NCBI RefSeq assembly: GCF_001543205.1
Contig: NZ_CP014162.1
Span: forward strand, 1,798,001-1,862,000
Source: Aerococcus urinaeequi
GTDB lineage: Bacteria > Bacillota > Bacilli > Lactobacillales > Aerococcaceae
Reading direction: 5' to 3'
DNA: 64,000 bases
The notes under the pieces are model-generated. The model saw only the letters and a program-made list of their open reading frames with translations. It was not told where the DNA came from and searched no databases. Below are positions 25,996 through 35,283 of this stretch, in pieces (within the stretch, counting starts at the first letter, position 1; every line of letters starts with the position of its first letter). The position numbers were made by a program, and so were the translations under genes.

Positions 25996-26754
25996 ATGCC
26001 AGTTATTAGCATGAAACAATTATTAGAAGCTGGTGTTCACTTTGGACATCAAACACGTCGTTGGAACCCTAAAATGGATAAATACATCTTTACTGAACGT
26101 AATGGTATTTACATCATTGACTTACAAAAAACTGTTAAGTTAGTAGACCAAGCTTACAACGCTATGCGTGATTTAGTAGGTAACGATGGTATCGCGTTAT
26201 TCGTAGGTACTAAAAAACAAGCACAAGATTCAATCGCTGACGAAGCGACTCGTGCAGGTCAATACTACGTAAATCACCGTTGGTTAGGTGGTACTTTAAC
26301 TAACTGGGAAACTATCCAAAAACGTATCAAACACTTAAAAAATATTAAAGAAATGGAAGTAGACGGTACTTTTGACGTTCTTCCTAAAAAAGAAGTTGTT
26401 GGCTTATTGAAAGAAAAAGAACGTCTAGAAAAATTCTTAGGCGGTATCGAAGATATGCCACGTATTCCAGATGTTATGTTTGTTGTTGACCCTCGTAAAG
26501 AAAAAATTGCGATCCAAGAAGCACACAAATTAAACATCCCTGTTATCGCTATGGTTGATACTAACTGTGATCCGGATGACGTAGATTACGTAATCCCTTC
26601 AAACGATGACGCTATCCGCGCTATCAAATTGATCACTGGTGGTATGGCTGAAGCAATTCTTGAAGCTAAACAAGGCGCTCAAGAAGAAGCTGAACAAGAT
26701 GTAACAGTTGAAGACTTCAAAGGTGACGAAGTTTTAGACGAGGTTGCTGAGTAA
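25996..26754 (+). CDS. rpsB: 30S ribosomal protein S2
   Basis: A 252-residue S2. Conserved stretches are plain: [62 protein letters not shown], and [24 protein letters not shown]. The acidic C-terminal tail ([15 protein letters not shown]) is usual. ATG 25996 is used because GGAGG at 25983-25987 lies 8 bp upstream; the in-frame ATG at 25981 overlaps that site. Codon use is strongly biased, as in highly expressed genes. It is the first gene of the rpsB-tsf-pyrH-frr cluster, with terminators after rpsB and after tsf grading expression. Confidence 0.97.
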   Translation: MPVISMKQLLEAGVHFGHQTRRWNPKMDKYIFTERNGIYIIDLQKTVKLVDQAYNAMRDLVGNDGIALFVGTKKQAQDSIADEATRAGQYYVNHRWLGGTLTNWETIQKRIKHLKNIKEMEVDGTFDVLPKKEVVGLLKEKERLEKFLGGIEDMPRIPDVMFVVDPRKEKIAIQEAHKLNIPVIAMVDTNCDPDDVDYVIPSNDDAIRAIKLITGGMAEAILEAKQGAQEEAEQDVTVEDFKGDEVLDEVAE

Positions 26755-26808
26755 GCATTGCTTTAGTTGAAGATTACTTCAATTAGTAGTAAAATATAAA
26801 CAGTAGAT

Positions 26809-26874
26809 GGCTATCTGATTAAGTTTGTCTAAGCTATATTCGGCTTTCCTTCTTAGTTAAGATAGCCTTTTTTT
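26809..26874 (+). terminator. Terminator or attenuator between rpsB and tsf
   Basis: GGCTATCT (26809-26816) pairs with AGATAGCC (26860-26867), extended inward by ATTAAG/CTTAGT, followed by seven T. It probably allows partial readthrough into tsf. Confidence 0.85.
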
Positions 26875-26907
26875 AAAGAATGCATGCAATTAGGAGGAAA
26901 ATTTTAA

Positions 26908-27786
26908 ATGGCAATTACTGCAAAACAAGTTAAAGAATTACGCGACCGCACTGGTGTAGGTATGATGGATGCTAAGAAAGCCTTAGTTGAAGTTGACGGA
27001 GATATGGACAAAGCTATCGACTTCCTACGTGAAAAAGGTATCGCTAAAGCTGCTAAGAAAGCTGACCGTGTTGCTGCTGAAGGTTTAACTAAAGCTGTAG
27101 CTAAAGGGAACGACGCTGTAATTGTAGAAGTTAACTCTGAAACTGACTTCGTTGCACGTAACGATCAATTCGTTGAATTACTAGAAACTGTTGCATTAGC
27201 TATCTTAGAGCAAAAACCTGCTACTGTAGAAGCTGCTTTAACTGATGTAACTGTTGAAGGTAAAGACTTAGATACATACATTAAAGAAAAAGCTGCTGTA
27301 ATCGGAGAAAAAATCTCATTACGTCGCTTTGAAACTTTAACAAAAACAGATGACCAAGAATTTGGTACATACTCTCACCAAGGTGGACGTATTTCTGTTC
27401 TTACATTAATTGACGGTAACAGCCCTGAATTTGCTAGCATGGTATCTATGCACATCGGTGGTATGAAACCTCAATTCTTAAACGAAGAATCTGTACCTGC
27501 TGAAGTTTACGAACATGAAAAAGCAGTTCTTACTGAACAATCATTAAACGAAGGTAAACCAAAAGAAATCGTTGAAAAAATGATTACTGGTCGTTTACGT
27601 AAATTCTTCGCAGAAATCTGCTTAGTTGATCAAAAATACTTATTAGATGACAGCAAAACTGTTGCAGAAGTTGCAAAAGAAAACAATGCTGAAATCAAAG
27701 GTTTCTTCCGTTTTGAAGTCGGCGAGGGTATCGAAAAACGCCAAGACGACTTCGCTAGTGAAGTTGCTGCTCAAATGGGTAAATAA
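26908..27786 (+). CDS. tsf: Translation elongation factor Ts
   Basis: A 292-residue nucleotide exchange factor for EF-Tu. The N-terminal UBA-like domain (VKELRDRTGVGMMDAKKAL, DMDKAIDFLREKGI) is followed by the EF-Tu contact motif EVNSETDFVARN.QF and the core GTYSHQGGRISVLTL and HIGGMKPQFLNEE. The length fits Firmicute EF-Ts. AGGAGG precedes the ATG. Codon bias is that of a highly expressed gene. Terminators on both sides mean it may be read both from rpsB readthrough and separately. Confidence 0.97.
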   Translation: MAITAKQVKELRDRTGVGMMDAKKALVEVDGDMDKAIDFLREKGIAKAAKKADRVAAEGLTKAVAKGNDAVIVEVNSETDFVARNDQFVELLETVALAILEQKPATVEAALTDVTVEGKDLDTYIKEKAAVIGEKISLRRFETLTKTDDQEFGTYSHQGGRISVLTLIDGNSPEFASMVSMHIGGMKPQFLNEESVPAEVYEHEKAVLTEQSLNEGKPKEIVEKMITGRLRKFFAEICLVDQKYLLDDSKTVAEVAKENNAEIKGFFRFEVGEGIEKRQDDFASEVAAQMGK

Positions 27787-27858
27787 TTTAACAACATCCC
27801 GATATAGACTTTTTGAATTTGCTTAAAATAGAGAAGTAATGAAGAGGGAATTTAAAAT

Positions 27859-28625
<767 letters not shown>

Positions 28626-28638
28626 GGGAGAATTTTCA

Positions 28639-29199
28639 ATGGCTATTGATAATTTACTAAAAGAAACAAAAGACCGTATGTTGAAATCTGAAGAAGCATT
28701 TACACGTACGCTTGCACGTATCCGTGCTGGTGTGGCCAATGCTTCTTTACTAGACGGCATTACTGTTGAATACTACGGTGTACCAACTGACTTACGTCAA
28801 TTGGCAACAATCACTATTCCAGAGCCTCGTATGTTACAAATCTCTCCATACGACAAAAGTTCTTTAAATGATATCGACCGTGCATTACAACAATCTGACT
28901 TAGGTATTCCACCTACAAATGATGGTTCTGTAATTCGTTTGATTATCCCAGCTTTAACACAAGAACGTCGTAAAGAGTTAAGTAAAACAGTTGGAAAAGA
29001 CTTGGAAGACGCTAAAATAGCTATCCGTAACATCCGTCGTGACGCGATTGATGAAACGAAAAAAGCTGAAAAAGCAAAAGAAATCACTGAAGATGACGTA
29101 CGTTCATACGAAAGTGACATTCAAGACTTAACAAACGCTGCAATTAAAAACGTTGAGAAAATCGCTTCTGATAAAGAAGACGAAATCATGAACGTTTAA
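28639..29199 (+). CDS. frr: Ribosome recycling factor
   Basis: A 186-residue RRF that with EF-G splits post-termination ribosomes. Signature segments: RMLKSEEAFTRTLARIRAG, VEYYGVPTDLRQLATITIPEP, LQISPYDKSSLNDIDRAL, GSVIRLIIPALTQERRKEL and IRNIRRDAID. Length is standard. A GGGAG ribosome site precedes the ATG. The gene ends with a terminator shared with the convergent ciaH gene. Confidence 0.97.
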   Translation: MAIDNLLKETKDRMLKSEEAFTRTLARIRAGVANASLLDGITVEYYGVPTDLRQLATITIPEPRMLQISPYDKSSLNDIDRALQQSDLGIPPTNDGSVIRLIIPALTQERRKELSKTVGKDLEDAKIAIRNIRRDAIDETKKAEKAKEITEDDVRSYESDIQDLTNAAIKNVEKIASDKEDEIMNV

Positions 29200-29230
29200 T
29201 CTAGCATCTGTTCAGACAATAATACAAAGA

Positions 29231-29271
29231 AAGCCAGCAGGCATCCTATTAGATGACCTGTTGGCTTTTTT
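29231..29271 (+). terminator. Terminator between convergent frr and ciaH
   Basis: AAGCCAGCAGG pairs with CCTGTTGGCTT (29231-29267) with inner CATC/GATG, followed by TTTTTT; the reverse strand reads TTTCTTTG after the stem, so it may work both ways. Confidence 0.85.
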
Positions 29272-29336
29272 CGTATATCTATATGGGATATTTTGCTGGT
29301 CGATTATGTAGACCGGGATGGCCATTGAACTTCTTG

Positions 29337-30692
29337 TTAATCGTAGTTTTTGCGCAAACGAATGGTAAATATGACGCCTTGAGGATGACCGTCTTCAACA
29401 GTGATACTCCCTTCATGGTCTTCGATAATTTGTTTGGCAATAGCTAAACCTAGTCCGTAACCAGATGTTTCGCTGGCTCTTGAGGCTGAATCCCGATAAA
29501 AACGTTCAAAAATTCGGTCCTTATCTTCTTCAGCAATGTTACTGCCTGTATTTTTGACATAAAGATACCAGTGCCGTTTACTAGTGTGCGAATCCACGGT
29601 GATGGTATCTCCTTCTTGGGTATATTTCAAAGCATTATCTAACAAGATGACCAAGACTTGGTGGATTTTCTTCTGGTCGACTTTTACAATCGCTTTGCCA
29701 TTATTAAAGAGTTTAAATTCCTTGTCTGCTAAAGTAGCAAGATCTCTAAATGGATCGGTTGTATGCTTAATAAAGGGTTGAATATCCGTTAATGTTAAAT
29801 CGAGTGTCTGTTCATTCGCATCCCCGCGGGCAATAGTCAAAAGGTCCGTGGTTAAACCCGTCAGCCGTCGTGTTTCATTTAAGGCTTGAGCGATGCTTTC
29901 AGATTCGTCGATGATTTTAGCATTTGGCTTGGTGAATAAATGGTCTAAATTGTTTTGAATAATGGTTAATGGCGTTCGTAATTCATGGGAGGCATTCTCG
30001 ACGAACTCTTGTTGCTTTCTCCAAGATTTTAAAATAGGTTTCATATTCACTCTGGATAGGTGATAGGCGATGCCGATTGAAATCAACCAGAAAAAAATCA
30101 AGGAAACAATTAAAATCTGTTGGAAATTGGCAACCGCGTTGTCAATCTGGTCAGTATTAGAAAGGACCGTGATATAGGCAACATTGCCGGTATTTTCTGG
30201 TGCAGTGCTTGTAATCGTACGGAAATGGTATTCCTGACTTTCGTCAGTAATTGTCACTTCTTCAACCTCGTCCAAGGTTTCAGTAGACAGGTCTAGGCTA
30301 GTGATTTGGCTGTAAATGTCTCCCAAACCATCTTGGTTAAGGATTTCCCCTTCCGCACTCCAAAGCACCACTTGACTGTTAAATCGGTTTAAACCGGGCT
30401 CTTCAGGGTGGTCTGTCTTACTTTGACTAGGGACAAAGTCGTCAGTCGAACGTTTAATTGCATCTGAAATCATTTGGGTATTAGCAACCAGATTTCTTAA
30501 AGAAATGTCTGTTTCCGAATAGGCAGTAGCATGTAAAATTTGTATAGTAATCACGCCAAGTGCTAGAAATACAGCTGCAAAGGCACTGACATTCAAGATA
30601 AAATAATGCCACCTTTGTCGTACAGACCGGTTTTCATAGGTACTTTTCTTTTGATGATTGCGTGTTTTGTGATGATTATTTTGTTTCCACAT
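29337..30692 (-). CDS. ciaH: Sensor histidine kinase of a CiaRH-type two-component system
   Basis: A 451-residue membrane kinase. A basic N-terminal tail leads to membrane helix 1 (about 31-53), an extracellular sensor of about 140 residues, helix 2 (about 192-214), then the dimerisation/phosphoacceptor helix ENASHELRTPLTII (His about 236), the N box LVILLDNALKYTQEGD, and ATP-lid boxes RIFERFYRDSAS and SGYGLGLAIAKQI. It starts 3 bp after the response regulator stop. The ligand is unknown. Assignment to CiaH rests on gene order and the very clear CiaR neighbour rather than on the sensor domain itself. Confidence 0.82.
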   Translation of the reverse strand: MWKQNNHHKTRNHQKKSTYENRSVRQRWHYFILNVSAFAAVFLALGVITIQILHATAYSETDISLRNLVANTQMISDAIKRSTDDFVPSQSKTDHPEEPGLNRFNSQVVLWSAEGEILNQDGLGDIYSQITSLDLSTETLDEVEEVTITDESQEYHFRTITSTAPENTGNVAYITVLSNTDQIDNAVANFQQILIVSLIFFWLISIGIAYHLSRVNMKPILKSWRKQQEFVENASHELRTPLTIIQNNLDHLFTKPNAKIIDESESIAQALNETRRLTGLTTDLLTIARGDANEQTLDLTLTDIQPFIKHTTDPFRDLATLADKEFKLFNNGKAIVKVDQKKIHQVLVILLDNALKYTQEGDTITVDSHTSKRHWYLYVKNTGSNIAEEDKDRIFERFYRDSASRASETSGYGLGLAIAKQIIEDHEGSITVEDGHPQGVIFTIRLRKNYD

Positions 30693-30695
30693 AGG

Positions 30696-31385
30696 CTATT
30701 CCTCTTCAGTTTCCGTTAACATATAGCCTACATTTCGAATCGTTGTAATAGACTTGTCTAATTGGTGGGCCTTTAAATGCTTCCGTAAATTAGACATATA
30801 GACTTCTACCACTGTAATCGCCGTTTCTGAATTAAAACCCCAAATACGGTCGAAAATTTGTTCTTTTGTCAGGATAATCCCCTTATTTTGAATCAAATAA
30901 ATCAGCAGGTCCAATTCTTTTCCAAGGATAGGAAGGGTTTCTTGTCCAACCCTGATCGCATTTTTCTCTAGATTTATCGTCAGATTTTTATAGACCAATT
31001 GATTATCATCAAATAAACCAAGTGACCGTCTTAGTAGGGCACGAATCCGTAGCAGTAATTCTTCCCTGTAAAAAGGCTTGGTTAAATAATCATCAGCACC
31101 CGATTGAAAGCCCTCGACTTTGTCTTCTAAACCGTCTTTTGCGGTCAGGATAAGGACGGGGGTTTTGATATGGTCAGCTCTCAGTTTCGATAAAATCTGA
31201 TAACCGTTCATACCAGGAAGCATTAAGTCGAGAATAATCAGGTCATAAGTTTCCCCACTGGCTTCATATAGGGCATCATCCCCGTTATAGACTTGTGTAA
31301 TTGCTACTTGGGCTAGGTCCGAGCAAATCTCTTTAATATTATCAGATAAAATTTTGTCGTCTTCTACAATCATTATTTGAATCAT
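30696..31385 (-). CDS. ciaR: CiaR-type OmpR/PhoB-family response regulator
   Basis: A 229-residue regulator: receiver domain with acidic pocket VEDD, phospho-Asp53 in LILDLMLPGMNGYQ and lysine in YLTKPFYREEL, then a winged helix (LLGKE-like ILGKELDLLIYLIQN, EQIFDRIWGFNSETAITVVE, RNVGYML). The receiver end and DNA-binding helix closely resemble streptococcal CiaR as I remember it. ATG 31385 is preferred; an in-frame TTG at 31409 has no ribosome site, though that of 31385 is also weak. It is divergent from the VTC operon, whose promoter region carries an exact CiaR-type box. Confidence 0.87.
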   Translation of the reverse strand: MIQIMIVEDDKILSDNIKEICSDLAQVAITQVYNGDDALYEASGETYDLIILDLMLPGMNGYQILSKLRADHIKTPVLILTAKDGLEDKVEGFQSGADDYLTKPFYREELLLRIRALLRRSLGLFDDNQLVYKNLTINLEKNAIRVGQETLPILGKELDLLIYLIQNKGIILTKEQIFDRIWGFNSETAITVVEVYMSNLRKHLKAHQLDKSITTIRNVGYMLTETEEE

Positions 31386-31477
31386 GCGGTCACGCTCATT
31401 TCTCTGCAAGTTTTTATTAGCTTATCATGTTTAGTCCGAAAAATAAAAAGACTTAAGAATTTTTAAAGTAAAAGCCA

Positions 31478-31510
31478 TTTAAGTTAACTTTAAGCTTGAA
31501 CGTGTAAATT
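31478..31510 (+). promoter_or_regulatory. CiaR box and -10 of the VTC-DUF4956-lipoprotein operon
   Basis: TTTAAG-TTAAC-TTTAAG (31478-31494) is exactly the direct repeat TTTAAG-N5-TTTAAG described for CiaR in Streptococcus. Ten bp downstream lies TAAATT (31505-31510), a plausible -10, the arrangement of CiaR-activated promoters lacking a -35. A weaker, reverse-strand copy (TTTAAA-N4-CTTAAG, about 31452-31467) faces ciaR. Confidence 0.78.
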
Positions 31511-31590
31511 AACATTATCGCAAGAGGCGGTAAGCAATAATCCAGTAAACAAGCTTATCTTAGGGCCTTAAGAAATGAGGAGGAAACATC

Positions 31591-32331
31591 ATGAAACTTA
31601 AAAATGTTTTTCAACGTAAGGAAACTAAATACGTCCTGAGTCAAGAAGACTTCCATAAATTCTTCCATGACCTACAAAAAGAAATGTCAGTTGATGAGTA
31701 TGGACAACATACCATCCTATCCCTCTATTTTGATACCGATGATTTTCGCTTAATCAAAAGATCAATAGATAAACCAGTCTATAAAGAAAAATTCCGTATC
31801 CGTGCATACGGGGTACCTGGAGAAGATTCATTAATCTTTTTAGAAATTAAGAAGAAGGTTAACGGAATTGTCTATAAACGTCGAATCCCTATGTCATATG
31901 ATGAATATCTAAAATGGTTAGAATGCGGTGAATTCCCAGATGAAGCTGGGGAAAACAACCTACCAATTTCTAAACAGATTGAATCTGAAATCACTTGGCT
32001 ATTCAAAAAGAATCGGACATTAGCACCAAAAGTCCTGATTGCATATGACCGTGTTTCCTTATTTGACCACGAAGATGGCGAATTCAGGGTGACGTTTGAC
32101 CAAAATATTCGTTACCAAAATGACCAACTAGGCATCATCGAAAATGATAAAGGGGACCTGGTTGCACCAGAACTGGGTGTACTTATGGAAGTGAAAGCTT
32201 TAGGGGCCTATCCATTATGGTTTGTCAGCCTACTAGATAAGTATCAAATTAGAAAATCAAGTTTTTCTAAATATGCAGAAACTTACGAACGTCACTTATA
32301 CAGAGAGGAAGAATTATTACATGTTAACTAG
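31591..32331 (+). CDS. VTC-domain protein (polyphosphate polymerase-like)
   Basis: A 246-residue soluble VTC domain of the triphosphate tunnel superfamily. Tunnel residues in order: RKETKYVL, LSLYFDTDDF, YKEKFRIRAYG, FLEIKKKVNGIVYKRRI, APKVLIAYDRVSLF, RVTFDQNIRY, VLMEVKALGAYPLWF, and SSFSKYAETY near the end. In yeast Vtc4 the same domain polymerises phosphate from ATP; bacterial single-domain members next to DUF4956 proteins lack a settled function. The charged tunnel looks complete, so an enzymatic phosphate-transfer role is plausible inference. AGGAGG precedes the ATG, and the next gene overlaps its end by 11 bp. Confidence 0.88.
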   Translation: MKLKNVFQRKETKYVLSQEDFHKFFHDLQKEMSVDEYGQHTILSLYFDTDDFRLIKRSIDKPVYKEKFRIRAYGVPGEDSLIFLEIKKKVNGIVYKRRIPMSYDEYLKWLECGEFPDEAGENNLPISKQIESEITWLFKKNRTLAPKVLIAYDRVSLFDHEDGEFRVTFDQNIRYQNDQLGIIENDKGDLVAPELGVLMEVKALGAYPLWFVSLLDKYQIRKSSFSKYAETYERHLYREEELLHVN

Positions 32332-32998
32332 TATATTTTCAGCAGATGCCACAACTTTAGTATTTAGCGAAGTATTAATCTGTTTCCTGGTATCCATTGT
32401 CTTAGGGATGTTGGTTGCCGGTGTCCACATGATCAAAAATGCCTATTCTAAAAACTTCATTATCACTTTAGCCGTACTACCTGTTTTAGTTCAATCAGTT
32501 ATTATGCTGGTTAACGGAAACTTAGGTACAGGGGTTGCCATCCTAGGGGCCTTCTCACTGATTCGTTTCCGTTCAGTACCTGGTGGTTCCCGTGATATTG
32601 CCTCAGTATTCTGGGCAATGGGTATCGGTTTAGCGACCGGTATGGGTTACGTCGGTTATGTCACTATTTTCTCAATTATCGTAGCTACTTTACTCGTTAT
32701 CTTATACAAATTACCATTTGGTGAAGATGGCAATAATATCAAACGTGAATTAAAAATTACTATTCCAGAAGACTTAGATTACCCAGATTTATTTGAAGAT
32801 ATTTTTGAAAAATATACGGATATTGCCAGCTTAGAAAGCGTTCGTACAACTACAATGGGTAGCCTATATGAATTGCGGTACCACTTATTGATGAAAGATA
32901 CAACTTTTGAAAAAACCTTAATCGATGAAGTTAGAGTACGAAATGGTAATCTGCCAGTCGTTTTAGGTAAAGTTGCCACAACGCCAGATGCACTATAG
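32321..32998 (+). CDS. DUF4956 family membrane protein
   Basis: A 225-residue protein with about four membrane helices in the first 130 residues (LVFSEVLICFLVSIVLGM, FIITLAVLPVLVQSVIML, LGTGVAILGAFSLIRFR, TGMGYVGYVTIFSIIVAT) and a soluble C-terminal domain of about 95 residues. The motif FSLIRFRSVPGGSRDIA between helices is the family hallmark. Function unknown; the family is repeatedly found next to VTC-domain genes, so it may be the membrane partner or channel. ATG 32321 overlaps the VTC gene, giving coupled translation; the earlier ATG at 32273 lies inside that gene. Confidence 0.85.
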   Translation: MLTSIFSADATTLVFSEVLICFLVSIVLGMLVAGVHMIKNAYSKNFIITLAVLPVLVQSVIMLVNGNLGTGVAILGAFSLIRFRSVPGGSRDIASVFWAMGIGLATGMGYVGYVTIFSIIVATLLVILYKLPFGEDGNNIKRELKITIPEDLDYPDLFEDIFEKYTDIASLESVRTTTMGSLYELRYHLLMKDTTFEKTLIDEVRVRNGNLPVVLGKVATTPDAL

Positions 32999-33072
32999 AA
33001 GTAAAATCAAAGAAATTTTGAGTCCAAAAATATTAATTCTGACAAGTCCACATCATAAAAGGAGAAATACAC

Positions 33073-34974
33073 ATGAAATTTAAAATGAAAAAACTAAATG
33101 GGAAAAAGGCCATTATGCCCATACTAGTAGCAGGTTTGCTACTAGGGGCTTGTGATCAAATTGTACAAGGGTCATCTACAAGTGACTCAACTACCACGTC
33201 TAGCGAACAAGCAAGTACAAGCTCTAGCGTTAGCGATGAGTCAAATGGTGCTGCTACGGACACCTATGGTACCTATGAGGATGAAGATTTAGAGACCTCA
33301 TACGTCAGCGAAGAAGCACAAACAATTACCTTGTCTGATGACGGAACAGAAGCTGTTGATGGGGTAACTGTAGACGGATCAACAGTGACGATTACTCAAG
33401 CAGGTACTTACGTCATCGAAGGTAGTTTAAGTGACGGGCAATTACAAGTTTCAGTAGGGGCAGAGGATAAAGTAAACTTAATCTTCAACGGGGTAACCAT
33501 CAATAATGAAGACGGTCCGGCCGTATATATTACTGAAGGGGAAAAAGTCGTCACAACCCTTGCTTCAGGTACAACCAATACCTTAACAGACGGAACTTCT
33601 TATATCTTAGCAACGGATGAAACTGAACCGGATGCTACTTTCTATTCAAAAGCGGACTTAGTCATCAATGGTGATGGTAAATTAGTGGTTGAAGGGAATT
33701 ATTCAAATGGTATCCGTTCTAAAGACGACCTAATTTTGGTATCAGGTGAGTATGAAGTGACGGCAGTGAATAATTCCTTAAAAGGTAAAGATACAGTAGC
33801 TATTTTAGATGGTACTTACAACCTAACCACAGCACAAGGTGATGGTATCCAAGCCAATAATGAAGAAGATGCAGACTCTGGTAATGTCTATATTGATGGT
33901 GGTACCTTTAGCATCAATTCAGGACGTGATGGTATTCAAGCAGTCACAAAATTAGCTGTTCAAAACGCAGATATTACCATTCAAACGGCTGAGGGTTCAA
34001 CATCCACAGATATTGATACTGCTGAATCTTATAAAGGATTAAAAGCCACTGGTACAGTAGAAATTTCATCAGGTATACTTAACCTAAATACTGCCGATGA
34101 TGGTATACACGCAAATAGTGCTATTAGCATTCTTGGTGGTGAGATGACCATTGCCTCAGGTGATGACGGTATGCACGCCGATGAGACCTTAACCATTTCA
34201 GATGGTACGATTGATATCCAAGAGTCATACGAAGGGATTGAATCTTCAGTCATTCAAATCGAGGGTGGTAATATTTCTGTAGTCGCTTCAGATGACGGTT
34301 TAAATGCTGGTGGTGGTTCTGATACAGAAATAACAATTGGTACATTTGGTGAAGATAGCTTTGCCGGCGGTCAAATGGGTGGCGGCATGGACGTAGATGA
34401 ATCGAAACAATTGATCATCACAGGAGGTACATTAGTTGTCGACTCTGAAGGTGACGGTCTTGATTCTAACGGTACAGTAGACATGTCTGGTGGTGTCGTG
34501 ATTATAAACGGGACAACAACCGGTGGTAATGGTAGTTTAGACTATGGTAGCTCATTTAATATTACTGGTGGTAGTTTAATAGCCACAGGTACTTCGGACA
34601 TGGCGCAAAATGCCTCTGAAGGTAGTCAAGTTTCCTTAGGTATTACTTATGATACAACACAAGAAGCAAATGAATTAATTAGCCTTTTAGATGAAGAGGG
34701 GAATGTAGTGGTTTCCTTCACACCGACAAAATCTTATAGTCATGTAGTGATTTCTAACCCAGACTTAACTACAGCTACATATACCTTAGTATCTGGTGGT
34801 GAAAATGATGGTGAAGAAAGCAATGGCTTATATGAAGGTGGTACTGTGACAAATGGTACGGAACTTGCAGACCTTTCTGTAACGGATACAATCACAAACC
34901 TCACATCATCAGGTGAAACTGCAAGTGCAACTGGCATGATGGGTGGTGGTCAACCAGGACAGCCAGCTCAATAA
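33073..34974 (+). CDS. Cthe_2159-like (DUF4353) beta-helix carbohydrate-binding lipoprotein
   Basis: A 633-residue exported protein. The signal peptide ends with lipobox LLGAC (Cys about 27), followed by a Ser/Thr-rich spacer (SSTSDSTTTSSEQASTSSSV). The body is a solenoid of about nine repeats of 20-odd residues, each with a DGI.A-like turn and an ISGG-type strand: GDGIQANN, RDGIQAV, YKGLKAT, DDGIHANSA, DDGMHADE, YEGIESS, DDGLNAGG, GDGLDSNG. This is the pattern of the Cthe_2159 family, parallel beta-helices of which one binds cellulose and pectin. Glycine-rich insertions (GGQMGGGMD, GMMGGGQPGQPAQ) follow. AAAGGAG precedes the ATG. It is the last gene of the CiaR-linked operon. Confidence 0.82.
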   Translation: MKFKMKKLNGKKAIMPILVAGLLLGACDQIVQGSSTSDSTTTSSEQASTSSSVSDESNGAATDTYGTYEDEDLETSYVSEEAQTITLSDDGTEAVDGVTVDGSTVTITQAGTYVIEGSLSDGQLQVSVGAEDKVNLIFNGVTINNEDGPAVYITEGEKVVTTLASGTTNTLTDGTSYILATDETEPDATFYSKADLVINGDGKLVVEGNYSNGIRSKDDLILVSGEYEVTAVNNSLKGKDTVAILDGTYNLTTAQGDGIQANNEEDADSGNVYIDGGTFSINSGRDGIQAVTKLAVQNADITIQTAEGSTSTDIDTAESYKGLKATGTVEISSGILNLNTADDGIHANSAISILGGEMTIASGDDGMHADETLTISDGTIDIQESYEGIESSVIQIEGGNISVVASDDGLNAGGGSDTEITIGTFGEDSFAGGQMGGGMDVDESKQLIITGGTLVVDSEGDGLDSNGTVDMSGGVVIINGTTTGGNGSLDYGSSFNITGGSLIATGTSDMAQNASEGSQVSLGITYDTTQEANELISLLDEEGNVVVSFTPTKSYSHVVISNPDLTTATYTLVSGGENDGEESNGLYEGGTVTNGTELADLSVTDTITNLTSSGETASATGMMGGGQPGQPAQ

Positions 34975-34994
34975 AACATAATTAAATTTGAAAA

Positions 34995-35036
34995 AACCAC
35001 CGGAGAGGTTAGCTTAAGGGCTAGCCTCTTCGGTTA
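34995..35036 (+). terminator. Intrinsic terminator of the CiaR-linked operon
   Basis: AACC.CCGGAGAGGTTAGC pairs with GCTAGCCTCTTCGGTT across TTAAGG, followed by ATTTAG; long stem, weak U tail. Confidence 0.7.
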
Positions 35037-35039
35037 TTT

Positions 35040-35059
35040 AGCAAATGTATACATTTGCT
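35040..35059. repeat. 20-bp perfect palindrome
   Basis: AGCAAATGTATACATTTGCT is its own reverse complement over all 20 bp. It begins four bases after the terminator, about 190 bp before the uppS promoter. With no loop it suits a dimeric DNA-binding protein better than an RNA hairpin. The rest of 34975-35283 shows nothing else apart from the uppS promoter. Confidence 0.8.
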
Positions 35060-35246
35060 TGTTACGTTAAAATCATTTTAAAAATATGTGCTTTACTGCA
35101 CCTGTTAGATAGATTACTTACCAGCGACTATCTACTTGTAATATTTTCTTTTTTTATATCAAGCCACACCTAAACTTTAAAGGCGCCTGTGCATAGTAAA
35201 AGAACTGCTGAGCTAAGGGATAAGTATAGGTTTTTCTCCAAATTTT

Positions 35247-35255
35247 TGATACAAT
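35247..35255 (+). promoter_or_regulatory. Extended -10 promoter of uppS
   Basis: TGA TACAAT with the hexamer at 35250-35255, 28 bp before the uppS ATG; no clear -35. Confidence 0.5.
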
Positions 35256-35283
35256 TGTCTAGAATTACAAATGGAGGTTCAAT

